Positions 50,855 to 59,228 of a stretch of 64,000 nt of DNA are shown one piece after another. The DNA comes from Pseudomonas thivervalensis (GTDB lineage Bacteria; Pseudomonadota; Gammaproteobacteria; Pseudomonadales; Pseudomonadaceae). The translations under genes and the position numbers were made by a program. The stretch covers positions 1 through 64,000 of the forward strand of contig NZ_LHVE01000018.1 of assembly GCF_001269655.1 (NCBI RefSeq), given 5' to 3'. Below the pieces are notes generated by a model. The model had not been told where the DNA came from. It was given only the letters and a program-made list of their open reading frames with translations, and searched no databases. Each line of letters starts with the position of its first letter. The stretch's first letter is position 1.

Positions 50855-51930
50855 CCCATCTACTACGTCACGCCTTGCTAGGCCTGCTGTTGATTGTCGG
50901 CATCGGCGCCTTTGCAACCTATGGCCTGACCTGGCGCCCCCAGGCCCGGGAAGCACTGCCCGTCAGTTGCACCGCCAACGCAGCAGCGCTGGTACCCGGC
51001 CAGGCCTTGAAGGTGATGACCTGGAACGTCCAGTTCCTCGCCGGCAAGCGCTACGTGTTCTGGCACGACCTGGCCCAGGGCGACGATGAAAGCCCGACCC
51101 TGGAAGACATGGCCTTCAGCCTCGATGAAGTGGCCCGGGTCATCCGTGACGAGCAGCCGGACATCGTGCTGCTCCAGGAACTCGACAAGGACGCCAAGGC
51201 CAGCGACTACCAGGACCAGTTCAAGCTGTTGCAGGAACGCTTGGCCGACCTCTATCCATGCGGCACCAGTGCCTTCGACTGGAAGGCCGACTTCATTCCC
51301 GACCCGCACATCTTCGGCAGCGTCGGCCGGCAACTGGCGACCCTGAGTCGCTACCGCATCGACCATGCCGAACGGGTGCAGCTGCCGGTGGCCGACACCA
51401 ACTTCATCAGCCGTCAGTTCCAGCCGAAAAATGCCCTGTTGGTGAGTTATCTAGCGCTGAATGACGGCGGCCAACTGGCGGTGCTCAACACCCATCTGGA
51501 ACGGGCCAGCGAGCCGGACGACACCCTGCCCAAGCAAATCACCGCCGTGACCCAGGCACTGGATAAGTTCGAATCCGCCGGCACGCCCTGGCTGATCGGC
51601 GGCGACTTCAACCTGCTGCCCCTGGGCCAGTACCGTCGCCTGCCGTCCGAGCAACGCACGCCCTACGCCGCCGACAGCCCGCTGCACCTGCTGTGGGACA
51701 AATACCCGATGATCCCCACCAACAACGAGGCCAGCGGCATAGACCGCGAACACTGGCTGACCCACTACCCGAACGACCCCGGCCTCAACGGCCCCGACCG
51801 TACCGTCGACTACCTGTTCTACAGCCCACGCATCAAACGGGTCCAGGCCCAGGTCAGGCAGGACGATACCTTGCGCATCTCTGATCATTTGCCGGTGATT
51901 GCGCGGTTTTTGTTGCCGGCAGCGCCTTAG
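50851..51930 (+). CDS. Membrane-anchored endonuclease/exonuclease/phosphatase-family protein
   Basis: 359 residues. An N-terminal helix (HALLGLLLIVGIGAFATYGLTW) anchors the EEP domain, where KVMTWNVQFLAGKRYVF, LLQELDKDAK, WLIGGDFNLLPLG and RISDHLPVI supply the metal and catalytic residues. Related proteins cleave DNA, phosphoinositides or sphingomyelin; a phosphodiesterase at the cell envelope is likely. Coupled to the YciC-like gene by overlap. A REP pair follows. Confidence 0.86.
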   Translation: MTHLLRHALLGLLLIVGIGAFATYGLTWRPQAREALPVSCTANAAALVPGQALKVMTWNVQFLAGKRYVFWHDLAQGDDESPTLEDMAFSLDEVARVIRDEQPDIVLLQELDKDAKASDYQDQFKLLQERLADLYPCGTSAFDWKADFIPDPHIFGSVGRQLATLSRYRIDHAERVQLPVADTNFISRQFQPKNALLVSYLALNDGGQLAVLNTHLERASEPDDTLPKQITAVTQALDKFESAGTPWLIGGDFNLLPLGQYRRLPSEQRTPYAADSPLHLLWDKYPMIPTNNEASGIDREHWLTHYPNDPGLNGPDRTVDYLFYSPRIKRVQAQVRQDDTLRISDHLPVIARFLLPAAP

Positions 51931-51935
51931 CCTTT

Positions 51936-52025
51936 TGTGGGAGCCGAGCTTGCTCGCGATAGCGGTGGTTCAGCAGCATGTTTTTGGCTGACACACCGCT
52001 ATCGCGAGCAAGCTCGGCTCCCACA
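51936..52025. repeat. REP pair, TGTGGGAGCCGAGC family
   Basis: TGTGGGAGCCGAGCTTGCTC and its complement between the endonuclease/phosphatase and hrpB genes. The arms carry one extra base (GCCGAG for GCGAG) in both units, so a change in one arm is matched in the other. Confidence 0.88.
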
Positions 52026-52058
52026 GGGTTTGTGTTTCATTTCCTGAACTGCCTCAGC

Positions 52059-54575
52059 TCACTTACGCGGCTTGACCCGCGCCGTCGCCTCCGCCACCAG
52101 CGGATCATCCGGCCAATAATGCTTGGGATAACGACCCTTGAGGTCCTTCTTCACCTCGGCGTAGGTGCTGCGCCAGAAGTTCGCCAGGTCCTGGGTGACC
52201 TGCACCGGGCGGCGCGCCGGGGACAGCAGGTGCAGCTTGACGACCTGGCGGCCGCCGGCAATGCGCGGGGTGTCGGCCAGGCCGAAGAGCTCCTGCAGGC
52301 GCACCGCCAGGATTGGTGGATGCTCGCTGTAGTCCAGGCGGATCGACGACCCCGAGGGCACGCTCAAATGGTGCGGCGCCAGTTCATCCAAACGTTGCGG
52401 CAACGGCCAGGGCAACAGGTTGTGAACGAAGCTCGACAGGTCCAGGTTGGCGAAATGGCTGAGGCGCGAGACGCGGCCCAGATATGGCATCAACCACTGC
52501 TCGAGGCTGTCCAGCAAGGCGCCGTCGCTGACGTCCGGCCATTCGCTTTCACCCTTGGCGTCCAGGTCCAGGCGACGCAGCAGCGCCACCCGCGCCTGCC
52601 ATTGCCGCAGTTCCGGGGTCCAGGGCAACAACTCCAGGCCCTTGCGCCGCACCAGGTTCACCAGGGCCTGGCTACGGGCTGACTCATCCAGGCCGGTCAG
52701 CGGTTCGCGGCTGAGCACCAGTTCGCCGACCTTGCGCTGGCGCTCGGCGCGCAGCACGCCTTCGCGCTCGTCCCAATCGAGTTGATCCACGATGCGCACT
52801 TGCTCGGCCAGCACCGAATCGAACAGCGTCGGGTCGAAATCCGTCGCCAGGTAGATCCGTTCTTCGCGCTGGCCCTGGCGACTGCCCAAATCGGCGATCA
52901 CCAGCCACGCTTGTTTCATCAGGCTGTCCGCCTCGGCGAACAGCGCCGCACGGCCGTTGGCCAGGCGATATTCCGCGCCGCCGGGCCGGCGCTGTTGGGC
53001 GACGCGGTCCGGGTAGGCCAGCGCCAGCAAGGCGCCGAGCCAGCGCGGATGGTCGGGATCGGCCACGGCTTCTTCGGCCTTGCCCCGCAGGTAGCCGCGA
53101 TATTGCCGGGCCAGTTGTCGCGCTCGCTGCACCCCACCCTGAGCGCCGCGCGCGGCCCGCTCTTCGCCGGACAGCAAGGCCAGGCGACTGTGCAGATCCG
53201 CGCCGGCGCCACGGAGAATGTCACGTTCGCCCAGCAGCGCAGCGACGTTGCAGGCCATGTCCGCCAGCCCCAGCGCCTGGCCGCGCAACAGCAGATGTGC
53301 GATACGCGGGTGGGCCGGCAGTTCAGCCATGGCCTGGCCGTGACGGGTCAGTTGCTCACCCTCCAGCGCGCCCAGGCGTTGCAGCAGGTCCTGGGCCTGG
53401 GCATATGCAGCGGCGGGCGGGATATCGAGCCAGACCAGTTGCTGCGGCGTAACGCCCCAGCGCCCCAGTTGCAGGGCCAACCCGGCCAGGTCCGCCGACA
53501 GAATCTCCGCGCTGCCGTAAGCGGCCAATTGTTCATGCTGGTCTTCGGACCACAACCGGTAACACACCCCCGGCTCCAGGCGCCCAGCACGACCGGCCCG
53601 CTGGGTGGCGCTGGCGCGGGAGATGCGCTGGGTGTCGAGACGGGTCATGCCGCTGCCCGGATCGAAACGCGGTACCCGGGCCAGTCCGGCGTCGACCACC
53701 ACCCGCACGCCGTTGATGGTCAGGCTGGTCTCGGCGATATTGGTGGCCAATACCACCTTGCGCTGGCCGGGCGGCGCCGGGTCGATGGCGGCGCGCTGGG
53801 CGGCGAGGTCCAGTTCGCCGTGCAACGGACAGAGCAACACATTACTGCCCTCGCCCAAGGCCTCGGCCAGTTGCTGGTGGACCCGGCGAATCTCCGCCTG
53901 CCCAGGCAAAAACACCAGGACGCTGCCGGTTTCATCGTGCAAGGCTTCGAGCACGATCTGCACCAGCCGTGGCTCGATGAACTCGCCCGGCTGGAACGGC
54001 CGGCCCCAGCGCACCATCACTGGGAACATGCGGCCTTCGCTGCGCAGGATCGGCGCGTCGTCCAACAACCCGGACAGGCGTTCACCTTCCAGGGTGGCGG
54101 ACATCAGCAGGATCCTCAGCGGCTGGTCTTCGCGAAACAATTCTCGACCGTTGAGGCTCAAGGCCAGGGCCAGGTCGGCGTCGAGACTGCGTTCGTGGAA
54201 TTCATCGAAAATCAGCAGCCCCACGCCTTCCAGCGCCGGATCGTCCTGCAAGCGGCGGGTTAGGATGCCTTCGGTGACCACTTCAATGCGGGTCTTGGGC
54301 CCGACCTTGCTGTCGAGGCGAATCCGGTAGCCGACGGTTTCACCGACCTTTTCCCCCAGTTCGCTGGCCAGTCGCTCGGCCGCCGCCCGTGCCGCCAGAC
54401 GCCGGGGTTCGAGCATCAGGATGGTCTGCCCGGCCAGCCACGGCTCGTTCAGCAAGGCCAAGGGAACCCGGGTGGTTTTACCGGCACCGGGCGGCGCTTC
54501 GAGCACCGCTTCGTGGCGCGATGCCAAGGCTTGGCGCAGGGCGGGTAAAACTTCATCAATCGGCAAAGAAATCAT
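52059..54575 (-). CDS. hrpB: ATP-dependent RNA helicase HrpB
   Basis: 838 residues, full HrpB length, from the ATG at 54575. Walker A EAPPGAGKTT, DEFH-type box in LLIFDEFHERS (where DEAH helicases have DEAH), MSATLEG, the DEAH helicase motif QRAGRAGRLEPGVCYRLWS, and the HrpB-specific C-terminal domain (RLDYSEHPPILAVRLQELFG) are in order. It unwinds RNA; its physiological role is not clear. It has no operon partner. Confidence 0.94.
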   Translation of the reverse strand: MISLPIDEVLPALRQALASRHEAVLEAPPGAGKTTRVPLALLNEPWLAGQTILMLEPRRLAARAAAERLASELGEKVGETVGYRIRLDSKVGPKTRIEVVTEGILTRRLQDDPALEGVGLLIFDEFHERSLDADLALALSLNGRELFREDQPLRILLMSATLEGERLSGLLDDAPILRSEGRMFPVMVRWGRPFQPGEFIEPRLVQIVLEALHDETGSVLVFLPGQAEIRRVHQQLAEALGEGSNVLLCPLHGELDLAAQRAAIDPAPPGQRKVVLATNIAETSLTINGVRVVVDAGLARVPRFDPGSGMTRLDTQRISRASATQRAGRAGRLEPGVCYRLWSEDQHEQLAAYGSAEILSADLAGLALQLGRWGVTPQQLVWLDIPPAAAYAQAQDLLQRLGALEGEQLTRHGQAMAELPAHPRIAHLLLRGQALGLADMACNVAALLGERDILRGAGADLHSRLALLSGEERAARGAQGGVQRARQLARQYRGYLRGKAEEAVADPDHPRWLGALLALAYPDRVAQQRRPGGAEYRLANGRAALFAEADSLMKQAWLVIADLGSRQGQREERIYLATDFDPTLFDSVLAEQVRIVDQLDWDEREGVLRAERQRKVGELVLSREPLTGLDESARSQALVNLVRRKGLELLPWTPELRQWQARVALLRRLDLDAKGESEWPDVSDGALLDSLEQWLMPYLGRVSRLSHFANLDLSSFVHNLLPWPLPQRLDELAPHHLSVPSGSSIRLDYSEHPPILAVRLQELFGLADTPRIAGGRQVVKLHLLSPARRPVQVTQDLANFWRSTYAEVKKDLKGRYPKHYWPDDPLVAEATARVKPRK

Positions 54576-54670
54576 GCTGGCTCCAAAACAGAGGGCCGAG
54601 TATAACGGCGAACTGTTTAGCGTGGTCTGGACTCCAACCAGCAACGCCTCTACCTGTTCAGGAGATTGCT

Positions 54671-55090
54671 ATGCGTATTCCCTTTCGCGTGATCGGTGGC
54701 GTCCTGGTCGCCACCCTGCTGACCCAGATCAGCGCCTGCGGCTCGATCTTCTACCCGGACCGTCGCGGCCAGATCGACGGCAAGATCGACCCGGCGATTG
54801 CCGCGCTCGATGCCGTCGGCCTGCTGTTCTACATCATCCCCGGCCTGATCGCGTTCGCCGTGGACTTTGCCACCGGCGCCATCTATTTCGAACCGGGCCG
54901 CAGCGTCCAGATCGAGCCCGAGAAACTCAAGCCGGCCATCAACCCCGATGGCACCGTCAATAATCAAAAATTGCAGGCGATCCTGGAGCGCGAACTGGGC
55001 CGCAGCTTCCCGCTGGACGATCCGCGCCTGATCCAGCACAAGGGCAGTGCACAACAACTGGCAGCCCTCGGTCTCAAACCGGCCGCATGA
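54671..55090 (+). CDS. Lipoprotein of unknown function
   Basis: 139 residues. A lipobox (LTQISAC) follows a short hydrophobic signal, so the mature protein has a lipid-modified Cys near residue 23. The rest has one hydrophobic segment (AVGLLFYIIPGLIAFAVDFATGAIYF) and a soluble tail. Proteins of this type in Pseudomonas are sometimes wrongly labelled as polynucleotide phosphorylase; nothing here supports that. AGGAG precedes the ATG. The cation efflux gene starts 28 bp after its stop. Confidence 0.8.
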   Translation: MRIPFRVIGGVLVATLLTQISACGSIFYPDRRGQIDGKIDPAIAALDAVGLLFYIIPGLIAFAVDFATGAIYFEPGRSVQIEPEKLKPAINPDGTVNNQKLQAILERELGRSFPLDDPRLIQHKGSAQQLAALGLKPAA

Positions 55091-55118
55091 CCGACGCGAC
55101 TGAAGGAACGACCGCGCC

Positions 55119-56012
55119 ATGACCACCAGCACCGAACACGCTCGCTTGCTGCGCCTGGCCACCCGGGCGTCGGTGGCCGTGGCACTTGTCCTGATCGTCG
55201 CCAAGGCACTGGCCTGGTGGCTCAGCGGTTCGGTGAGCATGCTCGCCGGCCTGACCGACTCGGCGCTGGACGGCGTCACCTCGCTGCTCAATCTGCTGGC
55301 GGTGCATTACGCCCTGCGTCCCGCCGACGATGACCATCGCTACGGCCATGGCAAAGCCGAATCCTTGGCCGGCATGGCCCAGGCGTTGTTTATCGGCGGC
55401 AGTGCGGTACTGATTGCCTTGCAGGCCTTCGAACGCCTGAAAGAGCCGGTGCCGGTAGAGGCGCCCTGGCTCAGTGTCGGCGTGATCGTGTTTTCCCTGG
55501 GGCTGACCCTGGCGCTGCTGGCGTTGCAGCATCGGGTCATCCGCGCCACCGGCTCCAATGCCGTGCGCGCCGATTCGCTGCACTATCGCTCGGACCTGTT
55601 GCTCAACGGCAGCATCCTGGTGGCGCTGGTACTGGCGGGGTTTGGCTGGTATCAACTCGACGCCTGGTTCGGCCTGGGGATCGCCGCGTACATCCTGTGG
55701 AGCGCCATCCAGATCGCCCGGGAAAGCTTCGCCGTGCTGATGGACGAAGAACTGCCGCCCGACGTCAGCCAGCGCATGCTGGAACTGGCCTGCGCGGTGC
55801 CCGGTGTGCTCGGCGCCCATGACCTGCGTACGCGGGTCTCCGGCAACCACTGGTTCGTGCAACTGCACCTGGAGTTGCCGGGGGAACTGACCCTGTCAGT
55901 GGCCCACGGCATCAGCGACCAAGCCGCCGATGCGATCCATCGTGCTTATCCGAAGGCTGAGGTATTGGTGCATGCCGATCCATCGGAAGTGGTGAAGCGC
56001 ACCAGCGCATAA
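55119..56012 (+). CDS. Cation diffusion facilitator (FieF-like)
   Basis: 297 residues, usual CDF length. Membrane part with the metal site: LAGLTDSALDGVTSLLNLLA and the histidine-rich DDDHRYGHGKAESLAG (metal ligands D, H), and a second set in RADSLHYRSDLLLNG. The cytoplasmic C-terminal fold ends HAISDQAADAI-like with HADP. It exports Fe(II) or Zn(II). The symbol is not given because several paralogues exist in Pseudomonas. Confidence 0.9.
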   Translation: MTTSTEHARLLRLATRASVAVALVLIVAKALAWWLSGSVSMLAGLTDSALDGVTSLLNLLAVHYALRPADDDHRYGHGKAESLAGMAQALFIGGSAVLIALQAFERLKEPVPVEAPWLSVGVIVFSLGLTLALLALQHRVIRATGSNAVRADSLHYRSDLLLNGSILVALVLAGFGWYQLDAWFGLGIAAYILWSAIQIARESFAVLMDEELPPDVSQRMLELACAVPGVLGAHDLRTRVSGNHWFVQLHLELPGELTLSVAHGISDQAADAIHRAYPKAEVLVHADPSEVVKRTSA

Positions 56013-56029
56013 TGCCGAACACAGAACTC

Positions 56030-56122
56030 GTGGCGAGGGAGCTTGCTCCCGCTGGGCTGCGAAGCGGCCCCAAGATTTTGCGGTCGCTGCGCAACCGAGC
56101 GGGAGCAAGCTCCCTCGCCACA
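56030..56122. repeat. REP pair, GTGGCGAGGGAGC family
   Basis: GTGGCGAGGGAGCTTGCTCC and its complement between the convergent CDF and exported-protein genes. Confidence 0.9.
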
Positions 56123-56150
56123 AGAGCGGCACCCTGCCTCCCGCCAGAAC

Positions 56151-57158
56151 TCAGTACGTCACCTGATACCCACGACTGCCCAAGCAACTGCCCTGGGCCT
56201 GGCGATAGGTCTGCACCACTTCCGGTGCCGGCGGGTAGGTGTAGTTGCGCGGGTCGAAACCACTCTGCTGCACCGCCCAGCGATAGCAGTCGTAGCCATC
56301 CTGATTGACCTGCTCGGGAGACTGGCCGTTGGCCGGATAGGCCACCACATCAAAACTGTTGCCTTGGGGTTGCGGCTGCGGGTTGGCAACCGGCGCATCG
56401 ACCACGACGTAATCCTGAGTGTTGGCTTCGTAGATGTAATAGGCGCCGGCCGCGAGAAAGAACAACGAGCTGCCGATCCACACTTCCCTGGCGTAATCGG
56501 GCAGGTAACGGGTACGAATGCCCCGCGGTGGCGCGACCACGACATAACGCGGCCCTTGAGGGCGATACCAGTAGCCGCCCGAATAGAAATAGTCTTGGCC
56601 GCGATAGGGCACACGGTAGTTGCGATCCGGGAAACGGTCGATCACATAACCCGGACGGTATTGCGGCCCGGGTCCCCAACCGTTGCCATGCCCGCCCGGA
56701 CGACCGGGCCAAGGCCGGTCGGGACGGCCGTCATGGTCAGGACGTGGACCTGAGTTTGGATAACCATCATTGCGACGAGGGATGTCACGGTAGTAACCCG
56801 GTTGCGGTTCACGGGTCTGGGTCACGCTGTCGGGCCGGCCCTGGATCGGCAGGTTGTTGCCAGGTTGCGGCTGCGGCGGACGACCGTGAACGTTAGGGTC
56901 CTGGGGTGGACGATCGTAGTGCTGCCTACCTGGGTCCTGCGGCTTGACCTCGAACTGGCGACTGTTGTCGCCCCGAATGATTTCGTTGCTCTGCGGCCGT
57001 GGCTGGCCCGAGTAGCCCTGGCCGTTGCCGCCGCGCCCGTCCTGCCCGCGACCGCCGTCCGGGCCGCCACGGTTTTGCTGATCGTCGGCCATTCCCTGCG
57101 CACTGACACTTGCCCACAACAGACCAACACCTGCCAAACGCCAGATGCGCGACTTCAT
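56151..57158 (-). CDS. Exported Pro/Gly/Arg-rich protein of unknown function (DUF6515-like)
   Basis: 335 residues from the ATG at 57158 (GAGGAAATT site). A signal peptide (SRIWRLAGVGLLWASVSAQGMA) is followed by about 170 residues of low-complexity sequence rich in Gly, Pro, Arg, Gln and Asp, then a folded part with one membrane-like stretch (VWIGSSLFFLAAGAYYIYE) and a C-terminal domain ending in CYRWAVQQSGFDP...QGSCLGSRGYQVTY. The last part recalls the family labelled DUF6515. Function unknown. Confidence 0.65.
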   Translation of the reverse strand: MKSRIWRLAGVGLLWASVSAQGMADDQQNRGGPDGGRGQDGRGGNGQGYSGQPRPQSNEIIRGDNSRQFEVKPQDPGRQHYDRPPQDPNVHGRPPQPQPGNNLPIQGRPDSVTQTREPQPGYYRDIPRRNDGYPNSGPRPDHDGRPDRPWPGRPGGHGNGWGPGPQYRPGYVIDRFPDRNYRVPYRGQDYFYSGGYWYRPQGPRYVVVAPPRGIRTRYLPDYAREVWIGSSLFFLAAGAYYIYEANTQDYVVVDAPVANPQPQPQGNSFDVVAYPANGQSPEQVNQDGYDCYRWAVQQSGFDPRNYTYPPAPEVVQTYRQAQGSCLGSRGYQVTY

Positions 57159-57501
57159 GAATTTCCTCACAACGGTTCAAGGCCTGATGATAAGACTGGA
57201 AAAGCCCAGGCCGGTTCTGCGACAGATTATCAGCCATCAACTTTAATTCGCTGATATTTACCACGCCGCCCTCTCCGGCTCGACTGATACCGTAACGTGC
57301 GGACCTGCCTCGCCCAATATTAAAACGCCACCATTCAAAAAAACATAGCAACTACCGCTCGTCTGATTTTAAGATAAATTTTCATGACAAGAAGTGTTAC
57401 CACTTAAGATGCCCACCGTTTTAGCTAGGCGACAGGGACTTCCATTTGCCTGAAACGATCGCCGGCATCAGCCGCAGTTAGCCATTCAAGGGAATGAAGG
57501 C
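57159..57501. other. 343-bp gap upstream of the two-partner secretion locus
   Basis: No gene or repeat is recognised. AT-rich stretches around 57340-57410 probably hold the divergent promoters. AAGTG-TTAC-CACTT (57392-57405) is a 5-bp inverted repeat of unknown meaning. Confidence 0.5.
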
Positions 57502-59193
57502 ATGTCACATTTTGGCGTTACGCACGTTTTAGCTTTTTGTGCGATGTTCACATCCCTGGCTCATGCCGCCCCCATCCAGACACCTGGTGATCGTGACCTG
57601 ATTCGCGATCGTCAGCAGCAATTGCTGCAAGAACAACAAAAACGCCTCGACGAACTTCAGCAACTACCAGGCAAGACCTTGCCTGCCCCTGCACCCGCCA
57701 ACCCCGACGACCAGCGTTGCTTCAACATCAAGACCATTGAGCTTGAGGGCGCTACCCACCTTGACGCCGGCATGCGCGAGCAGTTGATCAAGCCCTATCA
57801 GAACCAATGCTTGTCGGTCGGACAGATCAATACCTTGCTCAAGGCCTTGACCCATCACTATCTTGAGCGCGGTTTCGTCACCACTCGAGCCTACCTGCCA
57901 CAGCAGGACCTGTCGGGCGGCGTGTTAAAGATAGTGGTCGTCGAAGGGCGACTTGAAGGCTTCGACAGTTCCGCCCTGGCCAGCCCTCGCGAATTGGCAA
58001 TGACGTTCCCCGGCCAGACCGGTGAGCCGCTGAACCTGCGGGAACTGGAGCAACTGGTGGATCAGCTCAGTCGCTTGCCATCGCGTCAGGCCCAGGTCGA
58101 GTTGATGCCTGGCGAGCAGGTCGGCGGCAGCCGCATTGGCCTCAAAGGCGAGCGTGAAAAACCCTGGCACGTATCGGCCACGCGTAACAACGACGGTGAC
58201 CGCAGCACGGGTCAACAACAAATGGGCCTGGGTCTGGACTGGGATAGCCCTCTAGGCCTAGCCGACCAATTAAGCCTGCGCGCCAATCAGGACGCTGTCA
58301 GCGACCACTGGCGTCATTCCGACAATCAGAGCCTGTATTACAGCGTGCCCTACGGCTGGTGGACCTTCAATTACGCCTACAGCCAGAGTTTCTACCGCGC
58401 CAGCGGCAACGCCCAAGGCTACAAATTCGGTTATGACGGCACCAGCAAGAACCATGCATTGCGCGCCGAGCGCGTGCTGCATCGCGACAACGTGAGCAAG
58501 ACCGGTATCAGTTTCGGCCTCAGCCAACTGCGCACACGCAACTACGTGGACGATAACTTCATCGACACCTCGAGCGTGACCATCACCGAGACCCAATTGA
58601 GCCTTAACCATGGTCGGCGCATCGGCTCGGCATTCATCAACCTGGATGCCGGCTGGCAACAAGGGATTGGCATGCTGGATGCCCAACGGGACAGCGCTCA
58701 CCAAGGGCCGCAATCGCGCTACAACAAATACAGCCTGACCTTAAGCTATCTGCAGCCGTTCCGTTTATGGGGCGAAAACTTCAGCTTCGACAGCCTTGCG
58801 ACGGGTCAGCGCAGCGAAGATGAACTCTACAGCCCGCAACGAATCAGCCTGGGCGGTGTCAGTTCAGTACGCGGCCTGCAAGACCAGACCTTGACCGGTG
58901 ACAGCGGCGGTTACTGGCGCAACCAGTTGCGTTGGCGTCGGGCTGTGACCTGGCAGCCTCTGCAACCGGTGTTGCAGGAATACGGCGTGGCGTTTGCCTA
59001 CGATGTCGGGGTCATCGAGGGCCGTTCCTCGAACCCCGACGAACGTGGCCGCGTCACCGGCAACGCCCTGGAGTTCAACGCCAGGGGCAAGAACCTCGCA
59101 ACTTCCGTGAGTTTTGCCCGCTCACTGGAACGCCCGGGGATTATCGAAAAACGTGAACGTCCGGTGTATTTCCGCGTCGATCTGTTTTTCTGA
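57502..59193 (+). CDS. TpsB two-partner secretion transporter (ShlB/FhaC/HecB family)
   Basis: 563 residues. A signal peptide (MSHFGVTHVLAFCAMFTSLAHA) and a proline-rich linker (PGKTLPAPAPANPDDQ) lead to POTRA domains (CFNIKTIELEGATHL, YLERGFVTTRAYLPQQDLSGG) and a 16-strand barrel. The barrel has the conserved VRG loop motif in LGGVSSVRGLQDQ and ends RVDLFF with the usual terminal Phe. It exports the giant protein encoded 35 bp downstream. AAGG lies ahead of the ATG. Confidence 0.95.
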   Translation: MSHFGVTHVLAFCAMFTSLAHAAPIQTPGDRDLIRDRQQQLLQEQQKRLDELQQLPGKTLPAPAPANPDDQRCFNIKTIELEGATHLDAGMREQLIKPYQNQCLSVGQINTLLKALTHHYLERGFVTTRAYLPQQDLSGGVLKIVVVEGRLEGFDSSALASPRELAMTFPGQTGEPLNLRELEQLVDQLSRLPSRQAQVELMPGEQVGGSRIGLKGEREKPWHVSATRNNDGDRSTGQQQMGLGLDWDSPLGLADQLSLRANQDAVSDHWRHSDNQSLYYSVPYGWWTFNYAYSQSFYRASGNAQGYKFGYDGTSKNHALRAERVLHRDNVSKTGISFGLSQLRTRNYVDDNFIDTSSVTITETQLSLNHGRRIGSAFINLDAGWQQGIGMLDAQRDSAHQGPQSRYNKYSLTLSYLQPFRLWGENFSFDSLATGQRSEDELYSPQRISLGGVSSVRGLQDQTLTGDSGGYWRNQLRWRRAVTWQPLQPVLQEYGVAFAYDVGVIEGRSSNPDERGRVTGNALEFNARGKNLATSVSFARSLERPGIIEKRERPVYFRVDLFF

Positions 59194-59228
59194 CACCCGA
59201 CTCGCTCTTGTAAATGGAAGACTTTCAC

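Noticed and set aside
54671..55090. Polynucleotide phosphorylase-like label for the lipoprotein
   Set aside because: The protein is 139 residues with a lipobox and has none of the PNPase domains.
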